Assembly (NCBI RefSeq): GCF_014193845.1
Contig: NZ_JACHZX010000003.1
Coordinates: 62,001-126,000, forward strand
Length of the DNA stretch: 64,000 bases
Reading direction: 5' to 3'
From: Sphingomonas sp. BK345
GTDB lineage: Bacteria > Pseudomonadota > Alphaproteobacteria > Sphingomonadales > Sphingomonadaceae
The notes beneath the pieces are model-generated. The model was given only the letters and a program-made list of their open reading frames with translations, made no database searches and was not told the origin of the DNA. This document shows positions 36,520-46,153 of this stretch, in pieces (position 1 is the first letter of the stretch; each line of letters opens with the position of its first letter). A program made the translations under genes and the position numbers.

Positions 36520-37776
36520 TCACGATGTGAAGGTCGCCTCGCCGGTGATCGGCGCCGCGCCCGGCGGGGCGTCGCCGCCGCTCGCCGGCGCGATCGTGCC
36601 GGCGCGGACCTGCACCTTGGTGCCCGGCATCGCCATCTGCGTGCCGCTGATCACGACGCGGTCGCTGGGCGAGAGCCCGCTGCGCACGATGCGCAGCCCG
36701 GCGAGCACCGGGCCGAGCGTCACTGGCTTAACCGCGACGGTACCGTCAGGAGCAACGGTCAGCAGCGTCTTACGCGCCTGGTCGGTCTGCACTGCGGCGT
36801 CGGGGACCAGCAGCGCGCGCGTCGTCGCACCCGAGGCGAGCCGCATGTTGCCGAACATGCCCGGGGTCAGGAACTGGTCCGGGTTGCGCAGCACCGCGCG
36901 GCTGCGGATTGTGCCCGAGCGCGAGTCGAGCCCGTTGTCGGTGAAGTCGAGCCGGCCGTGCCAGCGATAGTCGGCCTCGTCCTGCAGCCGCACGTCGACG
37001 TCGGGCGCCGAGACACCCGCGGCGCGCGCGCGCTTGTTCTTGAGGAAGAGCGCTTCCGAGCCGTCGAAGGCGAAATAGATCGGATCGAGCGCGTTGATCG
37101 TGGTCAGCAACGTGCCGCTGGTGTCCCCACCCGCGACGAGATTGCCCGGATCGATGCGCCGGTCCGAGACGCGCCCCGCGATCGGCGCGCGCACCTGGGT
37201 GAACTCCATGTCGAGCGACCGTGCACGGACCCGCGCCTCGGCGGCGGCGAGCTGTGCGCTGGCGGCGCGGACGCGCGCGGTGAGCTGGTCGAGCTCGCCC
37301 TTGGAGACCGCGTCCTCGGCGACGAGCCGGCCGGCGCGGTCGAGGTTGGCGCGCGCGAGCAGCAGGTCGCTGCGCGCGGTGGCGACACCCGCCTGCGCCT
37401 CGGCGAGCGCGGCGGCGAAGGGGCGCTGGTCGATGGTGAAGAGCAATTGCCCGGCGCGGACGGTGGCGCCGTCGGTGAAATGCACCGCGCTGATCGCACC
37501 CGAGACGCGCGGGCGCACCTCGACCGAGCGGCTCGGCTCGAAGCGGCCAACGTAGTCGTCCCACTCGGCGACGGTGCGCTGGAGCGGCGGCGCGACGGTG
37601 ACGGTGGGGGCCGGCGGCGCGGCAACCGCGGGCTGCTCGCGGTGGAGCAAGGTGGCGGCGCCGATCACCGCGACGAGCGGGACGCCGATCCAGGCGGCGC
37701 GCCGGGCGGTGCTGGCGCGCTGGGCGGGCGCGGCCTCGACCGAGGCGGCGGGGTCGATGATGGTGTGCATGTTCAT
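36520..37776 (-). CDS. RND efflux periplasmic adaptor (membrane-fusion protein)
   Basis: A 418-residue MexA/AcrA-type protein. An N-terminal TM anchor (about 27-45) is followed by a lipoyl half-motif VEVRPRVSGAISAVHFTDGATV, a coiled hairpin (about 110-175), the second lipoyl half (RAPIAGRVSDRRIDPGNLV), a beta barrel and a membrane-proximal domain. It links the pump to the outer-membrane duct. ATG 37776 has GAGGAG nine bases upstream. It is the first gene of the operon, after a leader of roughly 285 bases. Confidence 0.94.
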   Translation of the reverse strand: MNMHTIIDPAASVEAAPAQRASTARRAAWIGVPLVAVIGAATLLHREQPAVAAPPAPTVTVAPPLQRTVAEWDDYVGRFEPSRSVEVRPRVSGAISAVHFTDGATVRAGQLLFTIDQRPFAAALAEAQAGVATARSDLLLARANLDRAGRLVAEDAVSKGELDQLTARVRAASAQLAAAEARVRARSLDMEFTQVRAPIAGRVSDRRIDPGNLVAGGDTSGTLLTTINALDPIYFAFDGSEALFLKNKRARAAGVSAPDVDVRLQDEADYRWHGRLDFTDNGLDSRSGTIRSRAVLRNPDQFLTPGMFGNMRLASGATTRALLVPDAAVQTDQARKTLLTVAPDGTVAVKPVTLGPVLAGLRIVRSGLSPSDRVVISGTQMAMPGTKVQVRAGTIAPASGGDAPPGAAPITGEATFTS

Positions 37777-38060
37777 GCGCGCGTCTCCTCGACGAGGGGA
37801 GGACGGATCAGGCAGGCGCGATCGGCCATGAAGACGAATCCTGTGCGATGGGCGGCCGACCGCGTCCCGGCGCGCGGGGTACGCGGCGCGTCGGGCGAGG
37901 GCGGACGTGTCCGGTCGCGCGGGCGGGTGCCCGACGAGCGGCTGGGGAAAGATCGGTACGCGACGCCGGTCCCGGTCAGGACGCGGCACACTCGTTGATG
38001 GAAAGAGGATCCATGGCGGCTCCGTCGATCGCACGGGGGCACGCGGCCACCGTCGTTTCG

Positions 38061-38122
38061 ATACCGTCTGGTATAGAAAGCGAGCTGACGTGGGTCAACC
38101 GGCTTTTTTGTACCGCACGGTA
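38061..38122 (-). promoter_or_regulatory. Promoter and two palindromic operators of the RND operon
   Basis: On the minus strand, TTGACC (38093-38098) and TATACC (38070-38075) are spaced 17 bases apart, a good sigma70-like promoter. Two palindromes bracket it: TACCG-ca-CGGTA (38111-38122) just upstream of the -35 and ATACC-gtct-GGTAT (38061-38074) overlapping the -10. Similar ACC/GGT palindromes are often bound by TetR-family repressors of RND operons. No regulator gene is next to the operon in this window. The rest of the gap (37777-38060, 38123-38202) shows no gene. Confidence 0.65.
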
Positions 38123-38202
38123 GTTTTCTTTGTCGAGACCCAATGTGCGGCTTGTGAGCGCGATCGCTGGCGGCGGGTGCGCGTCGCGCCGGGCCGTCCG
38201 CC

Positions 38203-38748
38203 TCAGCGTTCGGCCGGGTCGGACACCAGCTCCGCGGCAGTCGAGCGCCGCACCCCAGCGCGGCCGCGACGCTTGAGCTCGGCCTTGAGCGACTCGGGGC
38301 GGGGCGCGACGAGGAAGCCGAAGCTCACCGTGCCGTGCTTGGTCTCGACCACGTGGTGGAGCCGGTGCGCCTGGATGATCCGCTTCATATACGCCGACTT
38401 GGGCAGATAGCGCGTCGGCAGCCTTTTGTGGACGATCACGTCGTGGAAGCCGAAGTAGATCGCGCCATAAGCCGCGATCCCCGCGCCGATCCAGGTGAAG
38501 CCCGGCCACCAGCCGAGCTGCACCCCGCCCAGGATCATCACGAACGACGGCACCGCGAAGATCGCGGCGTAGAGGTCGTTGAGTTCCCAATTGCCTGGGC
38601 GCGCGCGATGGTGGCTGGCGTGGAGGAACCAGCCCGGCCCGTGCATCACCCAGCGGTGCATCGCATAGGCGAAGCCCTCCATCAGCGCGACGGTGACGAG
38701 AAACAGGAGAAGGGCAGCCCACCAGGACATGCGCGACGATATAGCCAT
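38203..38748 (-). CDS. crtZ: Beta-carotene hydroxylase
   Basis: A 181-residue membrane di-iron hydroxylase. The four histidine clusters of the CrtZ group are present: HRWVMH, HASHH, HDVIVH and HRLHH. It adds hydroxyl groups to the beta-ionone rings of beta-carotene, giving zeaxanthin, as in yellow sphingomonads. Four hydrophobic segments surround the clusters. The start may be ATG 38730 (MSWWAALLL) rather than 38748. Other carotenoid genes are not in the window. Divergent from lysS (32 bases). Confidence 0.9.
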   Translation of the reverse strand: MAISSRMSWWAALLLFLVTVALMEGFAYAMHRWVMHGPGWFLHASHHRARPGNWELNDLYAAIFAVPSFVMILGGVQLGWWPGFTWIGAGIAAYGAIYFGFHDVIVHKRLPTRYLPKSAYMKRIIQAHRLHHVVETKHGTVSFGFLVAPRPESLKAELKRRGRAGVRRSTAAELVSDPAER

Positions 38749-38780
38749 GGCGCGCGCGTCTCGCTACGTCGCAGCGCACC

Positions 38781-40388
38781 ATGACCGACGATCTTCGCCC
38801 AGACGCGCTTACGTCCGCCGCCCTCGAGTCCAAGGCCTGGCCGTACGAGGAGGCGCGCAAGCTGCTCAAGCGCTGGCCCGACGGCAAGCCAGGCGGCGAC
38901 CCGATCCTGTTCGAGACCGGCTACGGCCCCTCGGGGCTGCCGCATATCGGCACCTTCAACGAGGTGCTGCGCACGACGATGGTGCGCAACGCCTTCCACG
39001 CTTTGTCCGACCAGAAGACGCGGCTGATCGCGTTCAGCGACGACATGGACGGGCTGCGCAAGGTGCCCGACAACGTGCCCAACGGCGCGATGCTGGCCGA
39101 GCATCTCGGCAAGCCGCTGACGCGCATCCCCGACCCGTTCGGCAAGTTCGACAGCTTCGCCGCGCACAACAACGCGATGCTGCGGCAGTTCCTCGACCGG
39201 TTCGGGTTCGAGTACGAGTTCGTCTCCTCGACCGATTATTACACCGGCGGGCGCTTCGACGACGCGCTCAAGGGCGTGCTGCGCCACTATCAGGGCATCA
39301 TGGAAGTGATGCTGCCGACGCTTCGGGCCGAGCGCCGCGCCACCTACTCGCCGGTGCTGCCGGTCAGCCCGACCACCGGCGTGGTGCTGCAGGTGCCGGT
39401 GGAGGTGGTCGACGCCACGGCGGGAACGATCGCCTTCACCGACTCGAGCGGCGAGCGGATCGTCCAGTCGGTGCTGGGCGGCCAGGCCAAGCTGCAGTGG
39501 AAGGTCGACTGGGCGATGCGCTGGGTCGCGCTGGGCGTCGATTACGAGATGGCGGGCAAGGACCTGATCGACTCGGTGGTGCAATCGTCCAAGATCGCGC
39601 GCGTGCTGGGCGGCCGCCCGCCCGAGGGCTTCAACTATGAGATGTTCCTCGACGAGAAGGGCGAGAAAATCTCCAAGTCGAAGGGCAACGGGCTCAGCCT
39701 CGACCAGTGGCTCACCTACGGGCCGGAGGAGAGCCTCGCCTTCTTCGCCTATCGCGAGCCCAAGAAGGCCAAGGCGCTGCACTTCGGCGTGATCCCGCGC
39801 GCGGTCGACGATTACTGGCAGTTCCGCGGCAATTACCCGACTCAGCCGATCGCGCAGCGGCTCGGCAACCCGGTGCACCACATCCACGACGGGAAGGTGC
39901 CCGAGGAGACGCTGCCGATCACCTTCGGGCTGCTGCTCAACCTCGTCGGCGTGATGGGCGGTGACGCGACGCGCGAGCAGGTGTGGGGCTATCTCGCCAA
40001 CTACGTGCCCGACGCCTCGCCCACGACCTATCCCGCGCTCGACCGCCTGATCGGTCATGCCTTGGCCTATGCGCGCGACTTCGTGGCGCCGACGCTCCAC
40101 CGCCGCACGCCCGTCGGCGTGGAGGTGCCCGCGCTTCAGCGGCTCGACGCCGAGCTCGCCGCGCTGCCCGACGGGGCGAGCGCCGAGGACATCCAGAACA
40201 TCGTCTACGAGATCGGCAAGGCCTCGTTCGGCGAGGCGGGCGGCTTCGCCGAGCTGCGCGACTGGTTCAAGGCGCTGTACGAGACGCTACTCGGCACCAG
40301 CCAGGGGCCGCGGATGGGGAGCTTCATCGCGCTGTACGGCGTGGAGAACAGCCGCCGCCTGATCGCCGAGGCACTGGCGCGGGGGTGA
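38781..40388 (+). CDS. lysS: Lysyl-tRNA synthetase, class I
   Basis: A 535-residue class I synthetase, the archaeal-type LysRS found in alphaproteobacteria instead of the class II enzyme. The HIGH-type motif reads PHIGT (about 52-56) in [15 protein letters not shown] and the KMSKS-type motif reads KISKSKG. Both class signatures are intact and the length is typical. It charges tRNA-Lys. The presence of this form is a useful phylogenetic marker. Confidence 0.96.
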   Translation: MTDDLRPDALTSAALESKAWPYEEARKLLKRWPDGKPGGDPILFETGYGPSGLPHIGTFNEVLRTTMVRNAFHALSDQKTRLIAFSDDMDGLRKVPDNVPNGAMLAEHLGKPLTRIPDPFGKFDSFAAHNNAMLRQFLDRFGFEYEFVSSTDYYTGGRFDDALKGVLRHYQGIMEVMLPTLRAERRATYSPVLPVSPTTGVVLQVPVEVVDATAGTIAFTDSSGERIVQSVLGGQAKLQWKVDWAMRWVALGVDYEMAGKDLIDSVVQSSKIARVLGGRPPEGFNYEMFLDEKGEKISKSKGNGLSLDQWLTYGPEESLAFFAYREPKKAKALHFGVIPRAVDDYWQFRGNYPTQPIAQRLGNPVHHIHDGKVPEETLPITFGLLLNLVGVMGGDATREQVWGYLANYVPDASPTTYPALDRLIGHALAYARDFVAPTLHRRTPVGVEVPALQRLDAELAALPDGASAEDIQNIVYEIGKASFGEAGGFAELRDWFKALYETLLGTSQGPRMGSFIALYGVENSRRLIAEALARG

Positions 40389-40400
40389 GTCAAAGCTGAG

Positions 40401-41237
40401 CTACCCCGCCGGCGCCGCCTCCGCCCGCGCCGCGCCCGCGGCGGCGGCGGCCGCGCCCGTGATCGCGGCCGACTCGAGCGTGTCGAGCGCGGCGCGTGCC
40501 TCGACGTAGCGCCGCGCCGCCGCGATCCAGTTGCTCGCCTCGCCCGCGCCGGGCAGCCGCTCGACCTCGGCCAGCGCGGTCTCGACGTTGCCCGTGCCGA
40601 GCTGGCGCCTCGCGCGCGCCAGCCGGTCGGACGGCAGCGGTGAGGGGGTGCCGGCGCGGTGGATCACCACCAGGCTGCGCAGCTCGCTACCGATCCCGGC
40701 CCACCAGTCGCTCTTCTGCGCCAGCAGCGTCGGCGCCGCGGCGGTGAGCCCCTCGCGCAGGTCCTCCAGCGTCACCGGTGCGCGCGAGTCGCGGATCACG
40801 CCGTTGACCTCGCGCGGGAAGGCCGCGCCGAAGCGGCGGCGCAGCTCGCCCTCGAGATAGCCGAGCCCGACCCCGCGATCGAGCGCGCGCCGCGCCGCGA
40901 AGGTGATCAGGATCGCCTCGGCGCGCCCGGCATTGCTCTCCGCCTGCGCGCTCTCGCCGTCGATGCGCGCCGCGCGCGCCTCGAGGTTGGCAAGTTGCGC
41001 CGCGAGCGCGGCCTCGCGCAGCGCCAGCGTCGCGACATCGGGGGTGATCGGCGCCGCCGTCGGCACGGCGGCCGGGGCAACGGCGGGCGCGCCGGCGCGG
41101 CCGAACAGGCCGGGCGCGTTGCGCGAGGCATAGGCCATCAGCCCGAGCCCGATCGCGAAGGCGATCACCGCGATCACCAGCACCGGCCCCATCCGCGATC
41201 GCTGCGCGCCCTGCGCCGTGTCCATCCCGTCGCTCAC
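40401..41237 (-). CDS. Mitofilin-like membrane protein, next to hem genes
   Basis: A 278-residue protein with one TM helix (about 15-35), a Pro/Ala-rich linker, a predicted coiled coil (about 65-105) and a helical C-terminus rich in Ala. Such a gene commonly follows hemC-hemD in alphaproteobacteria and is described as mitofilin-like (COG4223 type) or HemX-like. The role is uncertain: mitofilin relatives shape inner membranes, but that is inference here. The start is taken at GTG 41237, which has GAGGAAG at good spacing; ATG 41261 upstream is the alternative. Confidence 0.72.
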   Translation of the reverse strand: MSDGMDTAQGAQRSRMGPVLVIAVIAFAIGLGLMAYASRNAPGLFGRAGAPAVAPAAVPTAAPITPDVATLALREAALAAQLANLEARAARIDGESAQAESNAGRAEAILITFAARRALDRGVGLGYLEGELRRRFGAAFPREVNGVIRDSRAPVTLEDLREGLTAAAPTLLAQKSDWWAGIGSELRSLVVIHRAGTPSPLPSDRLARARRQLGTGNVETALAEVERLPGAGEASNWIAAARRYVEARAALDTLESAAITGAAAAAAGAARAEAAPAG

Positions 41238-41280
41238 TCGCGCTTCCTCGCCGCCGAGCATCCTTATCCCCGCGCGCGGG

Positions 41281-41940
41281 TCACGGGTCAATCGCGAGCC
41301 CGGCGGCGCATTCCACCAGCGCGAGGTCGGTCGGCGCACGCGCCGCCGCACCCGCCTGCCAGCCGGCCCCCGCCGCGGCGAGCACCGCCTCGCTCAGCGC
41401 GGCGACGCGGACCCGCTCGCGCGGCAGCGCGGCGGTGAGCGCGGCGAAACGCGCCGCCGCGCGCGGCGAGTGAAGCAACACCACCGCGTCGAGCGCGGCG
41501 GCGAGCGCCTCCGCCGGCGGTGTCACCCCCACGCTGGCGTAGACCGTCACCGAGGGGAGCGCGAGCTTAGCCGCCCGATCGCGACCGGCGAGGTGGAGCA
41601 GGCGCGGATAGGCCCGCGCCAACGCCACCGCGCCCGCCGCGTCGCCGCTGCCGATCAGCGCCACCGTGAGCCCCGCCGCCCGCGCCGCGCGCGCGGTCGC
41701 CGCGCCCACCGCCACCACCGGCAGGGTAGCGAGCCGCGCCAGCCCGGCGCCAGCGTGACGCACCGCGTTGGCGCTGGTGATCAGCAGCGCGTCATAGTCG
41801 CGCACGTCGGGCACCGCCCAGGCACGCGGCTCGACCTGGAACAGCGGCAGCGCGCGCGCCTCAATCCCCGCCGCGGCGAGCGCGGCGCGCGTGTGCGCGT
41901 TGCCCGGCTCGGGGCGAAGCACCAGCGCGGCGCGTGGCAT
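41281..41940 (-). CDS. hemD: Uroporphyrinogen-III synthase
   Basis: A 219-residue HemD-type protein with low sequence conservation, as is usual. Recognisable parts are VLRPEPGNAHTRAALAAAGIEARALPLFQVEP at the N-terminus (in part) and the YDALLITSANAVRH segment. It closes hydroxymethylbilane into uroporphyrinogen III, the branch point to haem. It sits between hemC (six-base gap) and the mitofilin-like gene in one operon. Confidence 0.9.
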   Translation of the reverse strand: MPRAALVLRPEPGNAHTRAALAAAGIEARALPLFQVEPRAWAVPDVRDYDALLITSANAVRHAGAGLARLATLPVVAVGAATARAARAAGLTVALIGSGDAAGAVALARAYPRLLHLAGRDRAAKLALPSVTVYASVGVTPPAEALAAALDAVVLLHSPRAAARFAALTAALPRERVRVAALSEAVLAAAGAGWQAGAAARAPTDLALVECAAGLAIDP

Positions 41941-41946
41941 CGCCTC

Positions 41947-42849
41947 TCAGCCGAACAAGGCGCGGATCGCGGGCGGCGCGCGCTCGAGCAGCTCGGCGGC
42001 GAGCCGCGCGCCCAGCGCCACCGGATCGTCGCCGCGCGCCTCGCCCGACACATGCTCGGCGCCGTCGGGGCTGAGCAGCTCGGCGCGCAGCCGCAGCAAG
42101 TCGCCGTCGTACACCGCCAGCGCGGCGACGGGCGAGTGGCAGTCGGCGGCGAGCGCGGCGAGCAGCGCGCGCTCGGCGTCGACCGCGCGATGCGTCGCGG
42201 CGTCGTCGATCGCGGCGACGGCGTCATGCGCGGCGCCCTCGGCGCGGGTCTCGACGCCGACCGCGCCCTGCGCCGGCGCGGGCAGCATCTGGTCGAGCGG
42301 GATCGCCGCGCCGGTGTCGTGGCGCCCGAGCCGCTCGAGCCCAGCCGCCGCCAGCAGCGTGGCGTCGACCTCGCCCGCGGCGAGCTTGCCCAGCCGCGTG
42401 TCGACGTTGCCGCGGAACAGCAGGGGCCGCAGATCGGGACGCAGCCGGCGCAGCTGCGCGGCGCGGCGCGGGCTGCTGGTGCCCACCGACGCGCCCTCGC
42501 GCAGCGCCGAGACGCTGGCGGCGCCGATCAGCCGGTCACGCACGTCGGCGCGCGGCAGCATCGCCGCCACGGCGATGGCGGCCGGGCGCAACGTCTCGAC
42601 GTCCTTCATCGAGTGGACGCAGGCGTCCACCTCGCCGGCCAATAGCGCGCGGTCGAGCTCGCGCGTCCACAAGGCCTTGCCGCCGATCTCGGCGAGCGCG
42701 CGGTCCTGCACCCTGTCGCCGGTGGTGCGGATCACGACGATCTCGATCGACTCCCAGCCGTGCGCCGCGCGCAACGCGTCGCGCACCATACCCGCCTGGG
42801 TGAGCGCCAGCGGCGAGCCGCGGGTGCCGAGCTTGAAGACATGGGGCAA
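41947..42849 (-). CDS. hemC: Porphobilinogen deaminase (hydroxymethylbilane synthase)
   Basis: A 300-residue enzyme that joins four porphobilinogen units into hydroxymethylbilane. KLGTRGSPLALTQA, VHSMKDV, GTSSPRRAAQLRRLRPDL and RGNVDTRL are present, and the cysteine in ALAADCHSPVAA carries the dipyrromethane cofactor. First gene of the hemC-hemD-mitofilin-like operon; divergent from tsaD with a 149-base gap. Confidence 0.95.
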   Translation of the reverse strand: MPHVFKLGTRGSPLALTQAGMVRDALRAAHGWESIEIVVIRTTGDRVQDRALAEIGGKALWTRELDRALLAGEVDACVHSMKDVETLRPAAIAVAAMLPRADVRDRLIGAASVSALREGASVGTSSPRRAAQLRRLRPDLRPLLFRGNVDTRLGKLAAGEVDATLLAAAGLERLGRHDTGAAIPLDQMLPAPAQGAVGVETRAEGAAHDAVAAIDDAATHRAVDAERALLAALAADCHSPVAALAVYDGDLLRLRAELLSPDGAEHVSGEARGDDPVALGARLAAELLERAPPAIRALFG

Positions 42850-42998
42850 GGGAGCGGTGATCCGGGCGGCAGCTTCGAAGAAGCGGTCGTTAGAGGAACC
42901 CGGCCCGGCTTCACAAGCGGATCGCGACGAGCCGCGGTATACGACGTCGTCGGCATCGCACCTTCGACAACGGCGCGCGCAGCCGCTAGAGCGCGCGC

Positions 42999-44024
42999 AT
43001 GCTGATCCTCGGGCTCGAATCCTCGTGCGACGAGACCGCCGCCGCGCTCGTCACCGGTGACCGCCAGGTGCTGGCGCATCGCCTCGCCGGGCAGGAGGCG
43101 GCGCATCGGCCGTTCGGCGGCGTGGTGCCCGAGATCGCGGCGCGCGCGCACGTCGAGGCGCTCGAGCCGCTGGTCGCCGCCGCGCTAGCCGAGGCGGGCG
43201 TGACGCTAGCGGACGTCGACGCGGTCGCCGCCACGGCCGGTCCGGGGCTGATCGGCGGGGTGATGGTCGGGCTCGTCACCGGCAAGGCGCTGGCGCACGC
43301 CGCGGGCAAGCCGCTGATCGCGGTCAACCACCTCGAGGGCCATGCGCTGAGCCCCCGGCTCGCCGACGCTGCTCTCGCTTTCCCCTATCTGCTGCTGCTC
43401 GTCTCGGGCGGGCATTGCCAGCTGCTGCTGGTCGAGGGCGTGGCGCGCTACCGCCGGTTGGCCACCACGATCGACGACGCCGCGGGCGAGGCGTTCGACA
43501 AGACGGCCAAGATCCTCGGGCTCGGCTTTCCCGGCGGCCCCGCGGTGGAGGCGGCGGCGCGCACCGGCGACCCGCGCGCGGTGCCGCTGCCGCGCCCGCT
43601 CAAGGGCTCGGCCGAGCCGCATTTCTCCTTTGCCGGGCTGAAGGCGGCGGTGGCGCGCATGGCGCCGCTCCACCCCGCGGCGGACGTGGCGGCAAGTTTT
43701 CAGGCGGCGGTGGTCGACTGTCTGCTCGACCGTACCCGCCGTGCGATGGACCGCGCCGCGGACGCCAGCGCGCTGGTGGTGGCGGGCGGGGTCGCCGCCA
43801 ATGGCGCGGTGCGCGCGGCGCTCGAGGATCTCGCGGGCGAGCGCGGGCTGCGCTTCGTCGCGCCGCCGGCGTGGCTGTGCACCGACAATGCCGCGATGAT
43901 CGCCTGGGCCGGCGCCGAGCGCCTCGCCGCCGGACTGACCGACCCGCTCGACGTCGCCGCGCGCGCGCGTTGGCCGCTCGACCCGGACGCCGAGAAAGTG
44001 CGCGGCGCGGGGGTGAAGGCGTGA
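42999..44024 (+). CDS. tsaD: tRNA N6-threonylcarbamoyladenosine synthase subunit
   Basis: A 341-residue TsaD/Kae1 protein, the catalytic subunit of the t6A37 tRNA modification. [15 protein letters not shown] begins the protein, the metal ligands lie in NHLEGH, and LVSGGH and the [13 protein letters not shown] segment form the ATP-binding ASKHA fold. It is full length. Its TGA (44022-44024) overlaps the GTG of gpsA (44021-44023), so the two form an operon. Confidence 0.95.
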   Translation: MLILGLESSCDETAAALVTGDRQVLAHRLAGQEAAHRPFGGVVPEIAARAHVEALEPLVAAALAEAGVTLADVDAVAATAGPGLIGGVMVGLVTGKALAHAAGKPLIAVNHLEGHALSPRLADAALAFPYLLLLVSGGHCQLLLVEGVARYRRLATTIDDAAGEAFDKTAKILGLGFPGGPAVEAAARTGDPRAVPLPRPLKGSAEPHFSFAGLKAAVARMAPLHPAADVAASFQAAVVDCLLDRTRRAMDRAADASALVVAGGVAANGAVRAALEDLAGERGLRFVAPPAWLCTDNAAMIAWAGAERLAAGLTDPLDVAARARWPLDPDAEKVRGAGVKA

Positions 44025-44998
44025 GTGTGGTCGGCGTGATCGGCGCCGGCGCCTGGGGCACCGCGCTGGCGCAGGTGGCGGCGAGCAACGGCCATGACGT
44101 GCGGCTGTGGGCGCGGGACCCCGCGCTGGTGGCGGCGATCAACGCGACCCACGAGAACGCCGCCTATCTGCCCGCTGCCGCGCTGTCGCCGCGGATCAGC
44201 GCGACGACCGATCTCGCCTGGGTGGCCGAGGCCGAGGTCAACCTCATGGTCACCCCGGCGCAGGCGATGCGCTCGGTTCTGACGGCGCTGCCCGCCCGCG
44301 CGCAGCCGCTGGTGGTCTGCTCTAAGGGGATCGAGGCGAGGACTCACCTGCTGATGAGCGAGGTCGCCGCCGCGGAGCATCCGGACTCACCGGTGCTGGT
44401 GCTGTCGGGCCCGACCTTCGCGCACGAGGTCGCGCGCGGGCTGCCCACCGCGGTGACCTTGGCCGGCGAGGATGCCGCGGCGCGCGCGCGAGTCGCTGAC
44501 CTGATCGCCGCGCCGCATTTCCGTCCCTATGCCAGCGCCGACGTGATCGGCGCCGAGATCGGGGGCGCGGTGAAGAACGTGCTCGCGATCGCCTGCGGCG
44601 TGGTCGAGGGTGCGGGGTTGGGGCAGAACGCTCGCGCCGCGCTGATCGCGCGCGGCTTCGCCGAGATGACGCGCTTCGGCCTCGCCAAGGGCGCGCGCGC
44701 CGAGACGCTGGCGGGCCTGTCGGGGCTGGGCGACCTGGTGCTGACCTGCTCCTCGACCGCCTCGCGCAACTTCTCGCTCGGCGCGGGGATCGGTCGCGGC
44801 GAGCCGGTGCGTGCGCTGCTGGCCGAGCGCCGCACCGTGGCGGAGGGCGCCCATACCGCGCCGGTGCTGCACGAGGCCGCGGCGGCGGCGGGCGTGGAGA
44901 TGCCGATCACCGCGGCGGTGTGTGCGCTGCTCGACGGCGCCCCGGTGCGCGCGGTGATCGACGCGCTGCTGGCGCGGCCGCTCCGCGAGGAGGGTTGA
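44021..44998 (+). CDS. gpsA: Glycerol-3-phosphate dehydrogenase [NAD(P)+]
   Basis: A 325-residue enzyme that makes sn-glycerol 3-phosphate for phospholipid synthesis. [12 protein letters not shown] is the nucleotide-binding motif, VCSKGIE and [17 protein letters not shown] follow, and the catalytic lysine is in [11 protein letters not shown]. The start is the GTG that overlaps the tsaD stop (GTGA), which gives the conserved N-terminus. Confidence 0.95.
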   Translation: MSVVGVIGAGAWGTALAQVAASNGHDVRLWARDPALVAAINATHENAAYLPAAALSPRISATTDLAWVAEAEVNLMVTPAQAMRSVLTALPARAQPLVVCSKGIEARTHLLMSEVAAAEHPDSPVLVLSGPTFAHEVARGLPTAVTLAGEDAAARARVADLIAAPHFRPYASADVIGAEIGGAVKNVLAIACGVVEGAGLGQNARAALIARGFAEMTRFGLAKGARAETLAGLSGLGDLVLTCSSTASRNFSLGAGIGRGEPVRALLAERRTVAEGAHTAPVLHEAAAAAGVEMPITAAVCALLDGAPVRAVIDALLARPLREEG

Positions 44999-45090
44999 GG
45001 CGGCCGGCGGTCGCTTCTTTCGGCGAGCGATGGTGAGCTGCGGTGCCGGAGCTCATCGCTCCCCCGTTCAGGCAAACGCTGCGAGATCCA

Positions 45091-45185
45091 CGTCATCCGG
45101 CCTTGAGCCGGAATCCATGGCTCCGCGAAAGCAACGGCTTAGGCGTTTGCGGCACGATGGATCCCGGCTCAAGGCCGGGATGACG
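45091..45185. repeat. Dispersed palindromic repeat, CGTCATCC family (copy A5)
   Basis: Inverted repeat of about 95 bases between gpsA and the hisN-like gene. CGTCATCCGGCCTTGAGCCG pairs with CGGCTCAAGGCCGGGATGACG at the right. The arm sequence is distinct from copies A2, A4 and A7 while the outer CGTCATCC ends are shared. Confidence 0.85.
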
Positions 45186-45281
45186 ATGGTGGGTGGCGCG
45201 ATCACCTTTGGGCAACGATCCTCTTCCGGGGAAGGATCGGCTGCATGACAGTCCGTCTACTCCCCACCCCGACGCTGGTGA

Positions 45282-46106
45282 TCATGCCTCATGATCATGC
45301 CCATCCCCATGCTCCTGCACGCCGTGCAGCGCCTCGAGCACGTCGTCGGTGCGCGCGGGATCGCCGATCGCGAGCACGTGGCCGGCGCTGGCGCTGGTGA
45401 GCGGGTCGCCGTTCCAGTCGCACATCCGCCCGCCCGCGCCCTCCACCACCGGCACCAGCGCGGCGAAATCATAGAGTTGCAGCCCCGACTCGCACACCAC
45501 GTCGAGGTGCCCGCTCGCCAGCAGCCCGTAATTGTAGCAGTCGCCGCCATAGACCGGCCCCTGCCGCGGCGCGCCGCCACTCGCCGCCACCAGCGCCATA
45601 TAATGCGGTACGTCGCCCTCGGCGAAGAGGTGCGGGCTGGTGGTGGCGACGATCGCCCCCTCCAGCGCGGCGCAGGCGCGGGTGCGCGCGGGTGCGCCGT
45701 TGAGCAACGTCGGTCGGCCGGTGACGCCGATCCAGCGCTCGCGCTGCACCGGCTGGTCGATGATGCCGAGGATCGGCCAGCCGTCCTCGACCAGCGCGAT
45801 CAGCGTGCCGAAGATCGCGCGCCCCGCGGTGAAGCTGCGCGTGCCGTCGATCGGGTCGAGCACCCACTGCCGCCCGGTGACGCCCTCCTTGGTGCCGTGT
45901 TCCTCGCCGACGATGCCGTCGCCCGAGCGCTCGGCGTCGAGCAGGCGGCGCATCGCCTCCTCGGCCTCGCGGTCGGCGCGGGTGACGGGCGAGCGGTCGG
46001 CCTTGAGCTCCAGCCCGGCCGGCTGGCGAAAATAGGGCCGGATCACCGCGCCGGCGGCGTCGGCGAGGCGGTGGGCGAGCGCGATGTCATCGGGGCGGAC
46101 GGGCAT
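45282..46106 (-). CDS. hisN: Inositol monophosphatase-family phosphatase, probably histidinol-phosphatase
   Basis: A 274-residue Mg-dependent phosphatase. GEEHG and LDPIDGTRSF carry the metal ligands, and DCYNYGLLASGHLDVV with DFAALVPVVEGAGG lies near the C-terminus; the pattern is closest to the HisN group acting on L-histidinol phosphate. The last ten residues (QEHGDGHDHEA) are rich in histidine, which is not usual in the family. The sequence encoding that tail overlaps a GATCATG-cct-CATGATC palindrome. Confidence 0.83.
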   Translation of the reverse strand: MPVRPDDIALAHRLADAAGAVIRPYFRQPAGLELKADRSPVTRADREAEEAMRRLLDAERSGDGIVGEEHGTKEGVTGRQWVLDPIDGTRSFTAGRAIFGTLIALVEDGWPILGIIDQPVQRERWIGVTGRPTLLNGAPARTRACAALEGAIVATTSPHLFAEGDVPHYMALVAASGGAPRQGPVYGGDCYNYGLLASGHLDVVCESGLQLYDFAALVPVVEGAGGRMCDWNGDPLTSASAGHVLAIGDPARTDDVLEALHGVQEHGDGHDHEA

Positions 46107-46153
46107 ATACCCTGCCTATCGCGCGCGGCGGCGCTAGGCTAGAAGCCACGGCC

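Noticed and set aside
37828..37998. Small open frame of about 56 codons in the gap upstream of the RND operon
   Set aside because: Composition is Arg/Gly/Pro-rich, there is no ribosome binding site of note, and it runs against the operon leader.
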